Source: Geobacter sp. UBA4074 (GTDB lineage: Bacteria > Desulfobacterota > Desulfuromonadia > Geobacterales > Pseudopelobacteraceae). Taken from it: a DNA stretch of 32,736 nucleotides. Positions within the stretch are counted from its first letter, which is position 1. Each line of letters begins with the position of its first letter. Shown here one piece after another: positions 9,243 to 17,365 of this stretch. Position numbers and translations under genes: made by a program. The notes below the pieces were generated by a model. The model made no database searches and was not told the origin of the DNA. It was given only the letters and a program-made list of their open reading frames with translations. Location: contig DFYU01000159.1 in assembly GCA_002383415.1 (NCBI GenBank), forward strand, positions 1 to 32,736, in the 5' to 3' direction.

Positions 9243-9944
9243 GCGCAGCGTAAAGCGGATGGTGATCAGGGCTTGGGCCTGGACCGGGCGGCCAGCCCTT
9301 ACAGCGGGGCGGTAACTGGATTGGCGAATGGCGGTCAGCGCCGCCTGGGTAAACCCGAAGGCAGCCGGCTGCACCACCTCAACCCCCTGCAGGCGGCCCT
9401 CGGCATCGATGGCCAGCTTCAGCACCACCGTTCCTTCACGACCCAGTTGACGGGCCCGGGCAGGATAGACCGGCGCTACCTGACGGCTGAAGGCCGGGGC
9501 GCCGCTGCTGCCCAGCAGCGGCAGCGGACTGCCGGCACCTTCGTCGCGGACAGATTGCTGGGTGCCGACAGTCGCCACACTCGCTGATGGTCTGACGTCT
9601 TCTCTGGCCGCCGTCGCTGGCGGCGGCAGTTGAGCAGCCACGGGCGGGAGTGACGCCGTTGCTGCAGTCGGCATTGCCGGCTGGACAAGCGCGCTGGCCG
9701 CAGCAGGCGGCTCATGCTTGGCCCTGATGGGCCGAGGTTGCGCTGATTGGCCTGATTTTTTATTGAGCTGCTGCCGTTGCCGAGATGCGCCAGCCTGTGC
9801 CGGGCTGTTCGCCAGCACCACCTCATAGACCACTACCGGTTGCGGAGAAAAATCGAGCGAACGGGCCAATATCACCGCTGCCACCAGCCCATGCAGCAGC
9901 AGCGAAACGATCACGCAGAGTATACCCAGACGATCTGTACCCAT
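9237..9944 (-). CDS. tonB: TonB-family energy transducer (cobalamin-uptake operon)
   Basis: A 235-residue TonB-type protein. A single N-terminal membrane anchor (about residues 7-27, GILCVIVSLLLHGLVAAVIL) is followed by a long Pro/Ala/Gln-rich periplasmic spacer. The C-terminal domain (about 155-235) has PVYPARARQLGREGTVVLKLAID and a final SSYRPAVRAGRPV...ITIRF, the TonB_C pattern. It would transmit proton-motive-force energy from ExbB/ExbD to the outer-membrane receptor. It is the last gene of the btuB-btuF-btuC-btuD set, 6 bases after btuD, so it probably serves that receptor specifically. No exbB or exbD is present here. The end overlaps the convergent MATE gene without a visible terminator. 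Confidence 0.9.
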   Translation of the reverse strand: MGTDRLGILCVIVSLLLHGLVAAVILARSLDFSPQPVVVYEVVLANSPAQAGASRQRQQLNKKSGQSAQPRPIRAKHEPPAAASALVQPAMPTAATASLPPVAAQLPPPATAAREDVRPSASVATVGTQQSVRDEGAGSPLPLLGSSGAPAFSRQVAPVYPARARQLGREGTVVLKLAIDAEGRLQGVEVVQPAAFGFTQAALTAIRQSSYRPAVRAGRPVQAQALITIRFTLRS

Positions 9945-9950
9945 ACGATG

Positions 9951-10691
9951 TTAGTCCCTGGCAGCCTGTCCGGCCACACTCCAACGTGCGGTCGGGTCCA
10001 GATCAAAGGTCCGGCAGACCAGCTCCGGCTGCAATAGCTCACCCGGCAGACCATCGGCCAATAGCTCGCCTTGCCGCAGCACCAGCAGACGGTCCAGCTC
10101 GCGGGCCAGCATCAGATCGTGCAGCGATAGCAGGATGGTCAGTCCCCGTTCCTGACAGAGCTGCCGCAGCAGGGCCAGCAGTTCATACTGGTAGCGCAGG
10201 TCAAGTCCGGCCAGTGGTTCGTCCAAAAGCAGGGTTGAGCCACCCTGGGCCAGGGTCATGGCCAGAAAGGCCCGCTGCCGTTCACCGCCACTGATCTCAG
10301 CCAGGGGCAACGCAGCCTTGTCTGCAAGGCCAACCATTTCAAGCACTTCTTCACATGAAAGCCGTTGCTGGTGGTGCCCGGCGGCCCGGCCCATCTCCAC
10401 CAGCTCCAGCACCCGAAACGGCAGCGGCACCTCCAGTGTCTGGGGCAGATAGCTCAGACGGCTGGCCCGCTCATGGCCCCGCCAACTGCCGACCGACTTA
10501 CCATCCAGCGTCACCTGCCCCTGATCAGCCCGTAACAGACCGGCCCCCAGCCGCAGCAAGGTCGATTTGCCGGAGCCGTTGGCGCCGATCAGACCCACCA
10601 GCTGGCCCTTGGCCAACTGCACCGAAAATTGACGAATGCAGGGGGTCTGGCCATAGCTGAAGCTGACCTGTGTAAAGGCAAGACCGCTCAT
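9951..10691 (-). CDS. btuD: Corrinoid ABC transporter ATP-binding protein
   Basis: A 246-residue ABC ATPase of the FecE/BtuD type. Walker A is GANGSGKST (residues 36-44), the signature is ISGGERQ (134-140) and Walker B is TLLLDEP (154-160); an H-loop His is present in LLSLHDLM. It would power import by the permease encoded just upstream, whose stop overlaps its ATG as ATGA. Iron-siderophore transporters have similar ATPases. The cobalamin assignment therefore rests on context: btuB and a cobalamin riboswitch at the head of the operon, with the cobamide genes beside it. Confidence 0.9.
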   Translation of the reverse strand: MSGLAFTQVSFSYGQTPCIRQFSVQLAKGQLVGLIGANGSGKSTLLRLGAGLLRADQGQVTLDGKSVGSWRGHERASRLSYLPQTLEVPLPFRVLELVEMGRAAGHHQQRLSCEEVLEMVGLADKAALPLAEISGGERQRAFLAMTLAQGGSTLLLDEPLAGLDLRYQYELLALLRQLCQERGLTILLSLHDLMLARELDRLLVLRQGELLADGLPGELLQPELVCRTFDLDPTARWSVAGQAARD

Positions 10692-11674
10692 CGCATCCCC
10701 CGCCGCAGCATGACCAGAAACCAGGGGGCGCCGATCAGTGCGGTGACCACACCGGCCGGCAACTCCATCGGCGGCAGCAAACTGCGCCCCAGGGTGTCGG
10801 CCAGACAGAGCAGCATACCTCCACCCACCGCCGCCAACGGCAACACCCGCCGGGCATCGGCCCCCACCAGCACCCGCACGCCATGGGGCACCATCAGCCC
10901 CACAAAGCCTACGATCCCTCCCAGGGCCACCGCGGCGGCGGTCAAGAGTGCAGCGGCCAGCACCAGCAGCATCCGCTCACGCCCTGGCTCCAGCCCCAAG
11001 CCAAAGGCCACCTCGTCTCCCAGGGCCAGGGCGTTCAGCCCCCGCCGTCGTGACAAACCCAGCACAAAACCGAGCAGCATCAATACCGCTGCCGCCGGCA
11101 CCAGCGACCAGTCGGCGCCAGCCAGGTCCCCAGCCATCCAAAGCAGGGCCCGCTTGACCCCATCGGCCTGGGCCAACGACATCACCAGCATCAGGATGGC
11201 GGACAGAAAAAAACCGATCCCCACCCCGGACAGCAGCAACCGCTCAGCCCGCACACCCCAGGCATCGCGCCCCAGGGCCACCACCACACCGCTGGTCACC
11301 AGGGCCCCCACCAGGGCCAGGCAGGGCACCAGCCAGGTGGCGCTGCCCTGACTGGCCAACAGTCCGAAGGCCGCAGCCAGTGCGGCCCCACTGGAGGTGC
11401 CCAGCACATAGGGGTCGGCCAGCGAATTACGGAAGACCCCCTGCAGTATGGCTCCGGCCACTCCCAAGGCTGCACCCATCAAAAGCGCCACCACCACCCG
11501 CGGTAGCCGCAACTCCAGCAGGATCTTCAGCTGCAACTCATCAATCTGTAACAGGTTGATCGGCTGCTGTCCCAGCGAAAGCGAGAGCAGCAGCACCACC
11601 ACCAGACAACCCAGCATGATGAACAGGGGATGCCGTTTCAAGGCCGTTGCCCCCGCCGAGCAAGCTCCAGACAC
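10688..11674 (-). CDS. btuC: Corrinoid ABC transporter permease (FecCD/BtuC family)
   Basis: A 328-residue inner-membrane permease with about ten hydrophobic helices. It shows the FecCD pattern RLPRVVVALLMGAALGVAGAILQGVFRNSLADPYVLGTSSGA (roughly residues 54-95), and near the C-terminus FVGLMVPHGVRVLVGAD, the loop that contacts the ATPase. Start choice is uncertain. The GTG at 11674 has a GGAG 8 bases upstream but lies 37 bases inside btuF. A TTG at 11641 overlaps the btuF stop as TTGA and would give a protein beginning KRHPLFIML. It imports corrinoid handed over by BtuF. Confidence 0.9.
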   Translation of the reverse strand: MSGACSAGATALKRHPLFIMLGCLVVVLLLSLSLGQQPINLLQIDELQLKILLELRLPRVVVALLMGAALGVAGAILQGVFRNSLADPYVLGTSSGAALAAAFGLLASQGSATWLVPCLALVGALVTSGVVVALGRDAWGVRAERLLLSGVGIGFFLSAILMLVMSLAQADGVKRALLWMAGDLAGADWSLVPAAAVLMLLGFVLGLSRRRGLNALALGDEVAFGLGLEPGRERMLLVLAAALLTAAAVALGGIVGFVGLMVPHGVRVLVGADARRVLPLAAVGGGMLLCLADTLGRSLLPPMELPAGVVTALIGAPWFLVMLRRGMR

Positions 11675-12471
11675 CGCTTCAGCTCCGCAATCCCCTCCGG
11701 TATCCGGGGACCGGGTCGGTAGAGGGCATCGCTGACCATGCAGACCCGACCCTGCCGGACCGCATCCAGCGACGACAGGTGCTTGAGCATCCGCTGTAAC
11801 GGCACCCCCAAGGTTTCTCCCTGACCCACCACGATCAGCTGCGGATCACGGGCAATCACCGCCTCCAACGAGAGCCGGGGATAACCGGAGCGGGCATCTG
11901 CGGCAATGCTGTCAAAACCGACCCGCTGCAGCACATCGTCCAACAGCGAGCCGGGACCGGCCGCCACCAGCGGATCCGGCCAGATCACAAACAGGGTGCG
12001 TATTTGTCGATTTTGTTTCGTGTCGCTACGCAGACCCGCCTCGATTCGGCCAGCCAACCGCTCGGCAGCCTGGGGCACCCCCAGTTCATGGCCCAGCCGG
12101 CGGATAGCCGGCACCAGCCGATCAAGCCGGGAACCACGGAAGGTGATGGTCTTGATACCTAGTTTTTGCAGGCGTTTTGCCAGCTTTGAACCGATCCCCT
12201 CTTCATCCACCAGTACCACGTCGGGCTTCAGCCGCAACACCGCCTCCAGCGACGGGTTGGCCGGCCCCCCCACGGTCGGCTTGCCCTTGACCGAGGCTGG
12301 TCGGTCACAAAAGGTGGTAACCCCCACCAGATTCCGCTCAAGACCCAGGGCGCAGGCCATCTCGGTCAGGCTGGGCGCCAGCGAGACAATCCGCCGGGGC
12401 GGCTCCCCGCCAAAAACGGGGACAACCGCCAGCAGCATCAGCCAGACTATGAGCAGACAAGGGGATTTCAT
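11638..12471 (-). CDS. btuF: Periplasmic corrinoid-binding protein
   Basis: A 277-residue solute-binding protein with a cleavable signal peptide (residues 1-21, ending VVPVFG) and no lipobox. The mature protein begins RRIVSLAPSLTEMACALGL, the N-terminal motif of the BtuF/cluster A-II fold. It continues with GVTTFCDRPA and LKPDVVLVDEEG. It would bind B12 or a related corrinoid delivered by BtuB and pass it to BtuCD. The ATG lies 2 bases after the btuB stop. I see no convincing ribosome-binding site, which fits translational coupling to btuB. A siderophore ligand is possible from the fold alone, but the operon context argues for corrinoid. Confidence 0.9.
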   Translation of the reverse strand: MKSPCLLIVWLMLLAVVPVFGGEPPRRIVSLAPSLTEMACALGLERNLVGVTTFCDRPASVKGKPTVGGPANPSLEAVLRLKPDVVLVDEEGIGSKLAKRLQKLGIKTITFRGSRLDRLVPAIRRLGHELGVPQAAERLAGRIEAGLRSDTKQNRQIRTLFVIWPDPLVAAGPGSLLDDVLQRVGFDSIAADARSGYPRLSLEAVIARDPQLIVVGQGETLGVPLQRMLKHLSSLDAVRQGRVCMVSDALYRPGPRIPEGIAELKRCLELARRGQRP

Positions 12472-12473
12472 TC

Positions 12474-14378
12474 TTAAAAGGAGACCTTTACTCCAGCGTA
12501 GGCACCGATACCGGGGGTACCGTAGCCGTAAACTTCTTCGTATTCACGATCCAGCAGGTTGTCGATCCGGCCAAACAGCTGCATATCTTTAGTGACATCA
12601 TAGGCAGCTGCCAGGTTGACCAGAGTGTAACCGCCCAATTCCTGGGTGTTTGCTTTGTCATTGTAACGGCTACCAACATAGACCAGCCCCAGGCTCAGAT
12701 GTGCTTGTTTCAAGAACCTGTAATTAGCGTCAAGGCTGAGCTTGTTTTTAGGACGACGAACCAACTCTTTGCCGGTACTACCATCTTCCGTCTCCATATA
12801 GGTGTATGCAAACCGTAGAGACAATTCGTCCAGTGGCTGAACTGCTGTGGTCAGTTCAAGCCCTTGGCTGTGTGCCTTGGCAACATTGGTGTATGTCCAG
12901 GTATTCATATCAAAATCAATCATTTGCGAATATCTGTTTTTGAACCAGGTGACCCCAAAGGTAGTCTGCAGAAAGGACAGTCCCTGTTCCAAACCCAGAT
13001 CCCAACCAATGCTCTTATCCGGCTTCAGGTCTGGCGAGCCATAGCTTGAGTAGAGCTGATACAGGGAAGGGGCCTTGAAGCCAGTACCGTAGCTGCCTTT
13101 CAGCTTGGTGTCACTCTGCTTTATCAGATAGGCGCTAGTAAAACGGTAGGTAGCTTGAGAACCAAAACGGTCATGGTCGTCCAAGCGTACCCCGATGGTG
13201 GAAAACCAGCGGTCCTGTATGTTGATCTGATCTTGCAGATACACACTATTAGTCCGGGCGGTCTGCTTGCTCCAGATGCTGTTATATGGCCCAAAACTGC
13301 TGACTGAATAATAATCCGAAGACCCTTGCTCTTCTTTCGTCTCCAGGCCCATGGTGAGGATCGTCGTTTTATGCAGGTTCAGGATATGCTGCCAATCAAG
13401 CTTGACGGTCTGCCCCTGAAAAGAGCTACGCAACCGGTCGACAGGGTGTGCAGCATCGGGATCGTTATCATCGTGCCACGAGATGTCACTATAGGAAATG
13501 CCCAGCTTTTGTTCCCAAAGATTGCTAAAAAGTGATAGCCAACCTTGCCCCCTGGCAAACAGCTCACTGGAACGCATAATATGATTGGGATCATCCTTAC
13601 CGGTACCGCCTCCGTTGTCGATCTCATTTCTGGATTTTCCATACTTTAAGACCATATCAATTTCAGAATTTGGTGTCGGCGTGATGCCAAGCCTGGTGGT
13701 TATGACACTATTTTGGTCGCCATCTTTTTCATGATTGCCATAGCGCTTGCCCGCCGATGAAATACCATCGCTGTCCAACCGTGAAGCGGCCAGCGAAAAC
13801 TGCACCAGATCGGTTCCCCCGCTGATGGATGCTGTCTCACGGGTTGTGGCAAAGGAACCGACTTCAATTGCAACGGAACCCTTTGGTGGCCCGTCACCAC
13901 GCTTGGTAATGATGTTGATGACACCCCCAATTGCATGGGAGCCGTAAAGGGTACTCTGTGGGCCACGCAGCACCTCGATCCGATCAATGTTATCAACCGT
14001 CAGATGACCGAAGTTAAACGTGCCTCCGGCAGAGGAGGGGTCATTCATTTCGATGCCGTCAATCAGCACTAACGTGTGCTCAGATTTCGCACCCCGCATA
14101 AAGATTGAAGTTGTGCCACCCGAACTTCCAGTTCGTACTACATCCAACCCCGGTACCATTCGCAACGCATCGGCCACGGTCCGCTTCTGCTGCTGTTCAA
14201 TCTCTTTGGCGGTGACCACGGTGATGGAGCTGCCCACCTGCTCAAGCGGCACTTCATCACGGGTGGCAGTGACCACGATCTCACCCAGATTAGCAGTCTT
14301 TTCCTCCGCACCGGCACTGCTACACAGCGCCAACACCAGCCCCAGCACAACTGCACAATTCTGCCTGCTTCTCTTCAT
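12474..14378 (-). CDS. btuB: TonB-dependent outer-membrane corrinoid receptor
   Basis: A 634-residue outer-membrane receptor. The signal peptide covers about residues 1-24, then a TonB box GEIVVTATR (about 32-40). The plug domain (about 45-160) has SITVVTAKEIE, VPGLDV, LIDGIEMNDPS and RIEVLRGPQSTLYGS. A beta-barrel of about 470 residues ends in aromatic Phe (YAGVKVSF), the outer-membrane insertion signature. The upstream leader holds a cobalamin riboswitch (14403-14574) and a GGGAGG site precedes the ATG, so expression should fall when B12 is plentiful. The barrel part looks lower in GC than its neighbours, common for surface-exposed receptors. Confidence 0.92.
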   Translation of the reverse strand: MKRSRQNCAVVLGLVLALCSSAGAEEKTANLGEIVVTATRDEVPLEQVGSSITVVTAKEIEQQQKRTVADALRMVPGLDVVRTGSSGGTTSIFMRGAKSEHTLVLIDGIEMNDPSSAGGTFNFGHLTVDNIDRIEVLRGPQSTLYGSHAIGGVINIITKRGDGPPKGSVAIEVGSFATTRETASISGGTDLVQFSLAASRLDSDGISSAGKRYGNHEKDGDQNSVITTRLGITPTPNSEIDMVLKYGKSRNEIDNGGGTGKDDPNHIMRSSELFARGQGWLSLFSNLWEQKLGISYSDISWHDDNDPDAAHPVDRLRSSFQGQTVKLDWQHILNLHKTTILTMGLETKEEQGSSDYYSVSSFGPYNSIWSKQTARTNSVYLQDQINIQDRWFSTIGVRLDDHDRFGSQATYRFTSAYLIKQSDTKLKGSYGTGFKAPSLYQLYSSYGSPDLKPDKSIGWDLGLEQGLSFLQTTFGVTWFKNRYSQMIDFDMNTWTYTNVAKAHSQGLELTTAVQPLDELSLRFAYTYMETEDGSTGKELVRRPKNKLSLDANYRFLKQAHLSLGLVYVGSRYNDKANTQELGGYTLVNLAAAYDVTKDMQLFGRIDNLLDREYEEVYGYGTPGIGAYAGVKVSF

Positions 14379-14402
14379 TCTGACGTTCCTCCCTCGGGTT
14401 AT

Positions 14403-14574
14403 TCAGCTGGAGCGGTCTTCCGGCTACGGGCTTCCTACTGGTCCGCCTTCCCAGGATCACTCCCAGTGGCTGTACGCACCTGTCTGCGCTGGACGTTCGT
14501 TCCCTTCACGGCTGCGGGGCAGCGGGGGAATGGCTCTGCGTGAGAGCGGCACCCCTCTTCCTCAACTCCACCTG
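14403..14574 (-). promoter_or_regulatory. Cobalamin riboswitch 1 (btuB leader)
   Basis: Read on the minus strand, the leader shows the B12 riboswitch core in order: GAGGGGTGCCG, then CGCTGCCCCGCAGCCGTGAAGG, GCCACTGGGA, CTGGGAAGGCGG and GTAGCCGGAAGACCGC. It lies directly upstream of btuB with its 3' end about 14 bases before the GGGAGG ribosome-binding site. I see no T-rich terminator between it and btuB, so control is probably at translation initiation. It is strikingly similar to riboswitch 3. Confidence 0.92.
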
Positions 14575-14585
14575 TTGAAAACTAG

Positions 14586-15404
14586 TTACAGGGTTAATCC
14601 GTTCTGCTTTTCCAGCGCCTCTAGAACGGCCTGGTGAACCGCCCTGGCGATCAGGTCACCGATCCGGCTGTGACCACCAGTGTAGGTGACCTTGGGGCCG
14701 GTGGTTCCGGATACCACGATCACGCTGTCGGTGCCGGTGCCGGTGGCCTGGGCCCCTTTGGTGTAACTGCTGGACACCTTCAGGTCCTCAAGAGCCGCTG
14801 TCTTGGCCTCGGTAATGGTGACCACGGCCCGTGCCAGGGCGCCGTCGGTCAAGCGGGCATTGGTCAGGACGATGATGTTGATGGTCCCGGCCGGCGACCC
14901 TTGCGGCTCAATGTTGGTACCTTCGTCAACACCGGCCCGCAGGGCATTGTTCTTTACCCCGCCGGTTACCAACGCCGTGACGGTAAAGGGACCGAACTGT
15001 CGGGTCACGACGGCCAGGTTATCCATGTCGGCCGCCGTACCCACCAGGGTCAGGTCTGCAGACGTCAGCCCCAGTCTTTCTGCAATCATCTGCTTGCGCT
15101 GCTGTTCATAGACCTTGCCGCCGCACTGCAACCGGGTGGCCAGATCCTGTGCCAGCTTTTTCCACAACTGGGGTGCCGCGCCATGGTTAATGACCCCCAA
15201 ACCGTTGATGATACCGTCGCTGGTGGAAAGGATGTGCCGTCGCTGGTTCAGCTGCACAACCAGGCTTTTTTCCTGGTGTCCGTCCCTTTCGGTCGTGAGT
15301 ATCTGGGCGGTTGCGCCCAGTTCACCGGGCAAGGTCAACACGGCAGCCTGCAGCGGCAACGCGCTGATCAGGAGCAGTCCTATCGCGATCAGTAGTCTCG
15401 TCAT
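14586..15404 (-). CDS. cbiZ: Adenosylcobinamide amidohydrolase CbiZ with apparent signal peptide
   Basis: A 272-residue CbiZ-family protein. CbiZ hydrolyses the amide bond that links aminopropanol to the corrin ring, giving cobyric acid from adenosylcobinamide. In Rhodobacter it also acts on pseudocobalamin. Family motifs here are GTNIEPQGSPAGTINIIVL, TEAKTAALEDL and ATGTGTDSVIVVSG, followed by GGHSRIGDLIARAV. The start at 15404 has an AGGGGAT site; the longer open frame would run through a terminator. The N-terminus MTRLLIAIGLLLISALPLQAA looks like a secretory signal, unusual for a family known from the cytoplasm. The gene sits downstream of a cobalamin riboswitch and terminator, and upstream of the btuB riboswitch. 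Confidence 0.88.
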   Translation of the reverse strand: MTRLLIAIGLLLISALPLQAAVLTLPGELGATAQILTTERDGHQEKSLVVQLNQRRHILSTSDGIINGLGVINHGAAPQLWKKLAQDLATRLQCGGKVYEQQRKQMIAERLGLTSADLTLVGTAADMDNLAVVTRQFGPFTVTALVTGGVKNNALRAGVDEGTNIEPQGSPAGTINIIVLTNARLTDGALARAVVTITEAKTAALEDLKVSSSYTKGAQATGTGTDSVIVVSGTTGPKVTYTGGHSRIGDLIARAVHQAVLEALEKQNGLTL

Positions 15405-15449
15405 TGCATATCCCCTTAGCTGCAGGCGCCTTTGGCTCGTACCAGGACA

Positions 15450-15488
15450 CAAAAAAGTCCGTCTGCGACACAACGCAAACGGACTTTT
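15450..15488 (-). terminator. Intrinsic terminator between riboswitch 2 and cbiZ
   Basis: Arms 15453-15467 and 15474-15488 form a 15-bp stem with one G-U pair and a 6-base loop. Read on the minus strand it ends in a run of six T residues. It lies between riboswitch 2 and the cbiZ start, so it is the likely expression platform, terminating transcription when B12 is bound. Confidence 0.9.
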
Positions 15489-15554
15489 CGTATTCAAAGC
15501 CGGCAATCGGTTTCACTCTCCCTGTACCAGAGGGATGCTGTTGAGTGCTGAGAT

Positions 15555-15720
15555 CAGTGGCAGGTCTTCTGGCTCGCGATTCATCCTCCGGGCGCCTTCC
15601 CAGTCTTTCGACCAGTGACATACTGCCCTTTGTCCTCGCTTACAGCGGCGGGTCCGCGGAGGATTCATCCCACAAGCCGGGATTACACCTCTCTTCCCTA
15701 TCAAGCCCTTGCGGGCACCA
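15555..15720 (-). promoter_or_regulatory. Cobalamin riboswitch 2 (cbiZ leader)
   Basis: On the minus strand the leader contains GGGAAGAGAGGTG, GGACCCGCCGCTGTAAGCGAGG, GTCACTGGTCGAAAGACTGGG, GGGAAGGCGCC and GCGAGCCAGAAGACCTGCC, all in the order of the cobalamin riboswitch consensus. About 65 bases later comes a strong intrinsic terminator, then cbiZ. Sequence and platform differ from riboswitches 1 and 3, pointing to a separate origin and transcriptional rather than translational control. Confidence 0.93.
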
Positions 15721-15731
15721 AGATCTATATT

Positions 15732-15750
15732 CTGTTGTAGTCTACGACAG
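15732..15750. repeat. Inverted repeat at the probable cbiZ promoter
   Basis: CTGTTGTAG-T-CTACGACAG is an almost perfect 19-base inverted repeat (one mismatch) just upstream of riboswitch 2. On the minus strand a promoter-like pair overlaps it (TTGCTG, 16-17 bases, then AATATA or ATATAG), so it could be an operator. Assignment is tentative. Confidence 0.35.
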
Positions 15751-15865
15751 CAATTTTCATAACATCCCCCGCCCTTACCGTCAAGCGGGATGGAGCCCTT
15801 GCATCAGATGCCGGCTGATACGTGACGAACGGAGCGCTCTGCTGCCGCCAGCAGGGGATGCCAGG

Positions 15866-17176
15866 TCAGATTTTATCTCCCCGCAGATCGTCGGCAAACA
15901 ACTTGCCGGCCCCGCGGGAGGCACAGAAATCTCCGCACATGGTGCAAGTGGTCTCATCCTCCGGGGTACGGCTGGCGCGGATCGCCTTGGCATCCTCAGG
16001 GAAGAGGGCCAGCTCGAACTGTTTCTGCCAGTTCAGGTCACGCCGTGCCTTGGACATCTCCTTGTCACGCTCCCGCATCCGCTCCGGGTACTTGTTCATG
16101 TCGCCGATATAGGCTGCGATCTTGGCGGCCTTGACCCCCTCGCGCACATCCTGCTCATTGGGCAGGGCCAGGTGCTCGGCCGGGGTGATATAGCAGATCA
16201 GGTCGGCACCGAAGCGTGCCGATTGGGCCGCACCGATGGCCGAGGTGATATGGTCGAAGCCGGGGGCCACATCGGTGGGGATCGGCCCCAGCATATAGTA
16301 GGGCGCGTCGCCGCTCATCCGCTTCTGCAGCTTGATATTACCCTCGATCTCGTCCAGCGGCACATGGCCGGGGCCTTCCACCAGCATCTGGCAACCCATC
16401 TCACGGCCCAGTTCCGCCAGCTCGCAATTGAAGATCAGCTCCTGGATCTGCGCCCGGTCGGAGGAATCGTGGATTGCGCCGGCCCGCAGGCCGTTGCCCA
16501 GCGACAGCACGGTATCGTATTTTTTGAGGATGGCTGCTACGCGGTCGAACTGTTCATACAGCGGATTCTCACGCTTGTTGGCCAGCATCCAGGCCACCAT
16601 CGAGACCCCGCCTTTGCTGACCAGGCCACCGTAACGGTAGCCCTGCTTTTTAAGGCGCTCCACGGTGCAGAGGTTGATGCCGCAATGTACCGCCATGAAG
16701 GCCATGCCGTCGGCGCACTGCTGCTCGATCAGATCGAACAGCTCCTCCGGGTCCAGCTTGTTGGGATCACCATACTTGCGGGCTGCGTCGCAAAAGGCCT
16801 GATATAGCGGCACGTTACCCACCGGCAGATCCACCGCGGCGATCACCTCCCGGCGGACCCGATCCAGGTCGCCGCCCACCGAGAGCTCCATCAGGGTGTC
16901 GGCGCCTGTTTCCTGGGCTGCTAAAGCCTTACGCACTTCAGCAGCGTAATCGATAATATCGGATGATGTGCCGATGGAGGCATTGATCTTGGTTTTCAGC
17001 CCCTTACCGATCCCAGCGACACGGGCTGGCTTCCGGTTATGGTTCCAGGGTATGACAATCGTACCGGCCGCAACACCAGAGCGGACCTGTTCAACCTCTA
17101 ACCGTTCATCTGCTGCCACCTGCTGCATCTGGGGGGTGGTCACGCCCTCTCGTGCGTATTCAAGCTGGGTTTTCAT
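15866..17176 (-). CDS. bzaF: ThiC-family radical SAM enzyme, probable 5-hydroxybenzimidazole synthase BzaF
   Basis: A 436-residue ThiC-superfamily enzyme. ThiC converts aminoimidazole ribotide to the thiamin pyrimidine; its paralogue BzaF converts the same substrate to 5-hydroxybenzimidazole, the lower ligand of factor III cobamide. Shared features are INASIGTSSD, VEGPGHVP, APYYMLGPIPTDVAPG and the C-terminal cluster motif with C411, C414 and C418 (CTMCGDFC). Departures from the ThiC pattern I know include MELSVGGD (usually MDLSTGGD) and LSLGNGLRAG (usually LSLGDGLRPG). The leader carries a cobalamin riboswitch and I see no thi-box. Genes on both sides are for cobamides. GGAAGGAT precedes the ATG. 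BzaF is therefore preferred; ThiC remains possible. Confidence 0.8.
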   Translation of the reverse strand: MKTQLEYAREGVTTPQMQQVAADERLEVEQVRSGVAAGTIVIPWNHNRKPARVAGIGKGLKTKINASIGTSSDIIDYAAEVRKALAAQETGADTLMELSVGGDLDRVRREVIAAVDLPVGNVPLYQAFCDAARKYGDPNKLDPEELFDLIEQQCADGMAFMAVHCGINLCTVERLKKQGYRYGGLVSKGGVSMVAWMLANKRENPLYEQFDRVAAILKKYDTVLSLGNGLRAGAIHDSSDRAQIQELIFNCELAELGREMGCQMLVEGPGHVPLDEIEGNIKLQKRMSGDAPYYMLGPIPTDVAPGFDHITSAIGAAQSARFGADLICYITPAEHLALPNEQDVREGVKAAKIAAYIGDMNKYPERMRERDKEMSKARRDLNWQKQFELALFPEDAKAIRASRTPEDETTCTMCGDFCASRGAGKLFADDLRGDKI

Positions 17177-17223
17177 ACTGGTATCCTTCCATGGCTCTTA
17201 CCTATCAGCAGACACGACCGCAA

Positions 17224-17235
17224 GCGAGCGCTCGC
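17224..17235. repeat. 12-base perfect palindrome in the bzaF leader
   Basis: GCGAGCGCTCGC is a perfect palindrome between the short leader ORF and bzaF. It could fold in the mRNA or bind a protein; there is no T-run to make it a terminator. Confidence 0.35.
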
Positions 17236-17271
17236 GAAGATCACTGCGCGCCGCCTCTGCTAACGTACTGG

Positions 17272-17343
17272 TCAAAAAGGGGAACTAAAATCGGTGATGA
17301 GGCAATGAAAATATAGGGTTACAGAATATTGCCGGTTGTACAT
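17272..17343 (-). CDS. Putative 23-residue leader peptide between riboswitch 3 and bzaF
   Basis: A short ORF, ATG at 17343 to TGA at 17272, encoding a peptide that begins MYNRQYSVTLYF and ends DFSSPF. It has an excellent ribosome-binding site (GGGGGAGG at 17351-17358) immediately after the riboswitch. This is the same arrangement as riboswitch 1 and the btuB start. bzaF starts 95 bases further on, with its own GGAAGGAT. The ORF could be a translated leader whose reading affects bzaF, or the remains of a gene once placed under this riboswitch. No homology is recognisable and it may not be functional. Confidence 0.4.
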   Translation of the reverse strand: MYNRQYSVTLYFHCLITDFSSPF

Positions 17344-17365
17344 GAGATGCCTCCCCCGAAGCGTG

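Noticed and set aside
15839..15854. Hairpin CTGCTG-CCGC-CAGCAG after bzaF as a terminator
   Set aside because: Six-bp stem with no T-run on the minus strand, so termination there is not supported.
17177..17365. TPP riboswitch upstream of the ThiC-like gene
   Set aside because: I see no CTGAGA or paired ACC thi-box core in the leader; the only riboswitch there is of the cobalamin class.
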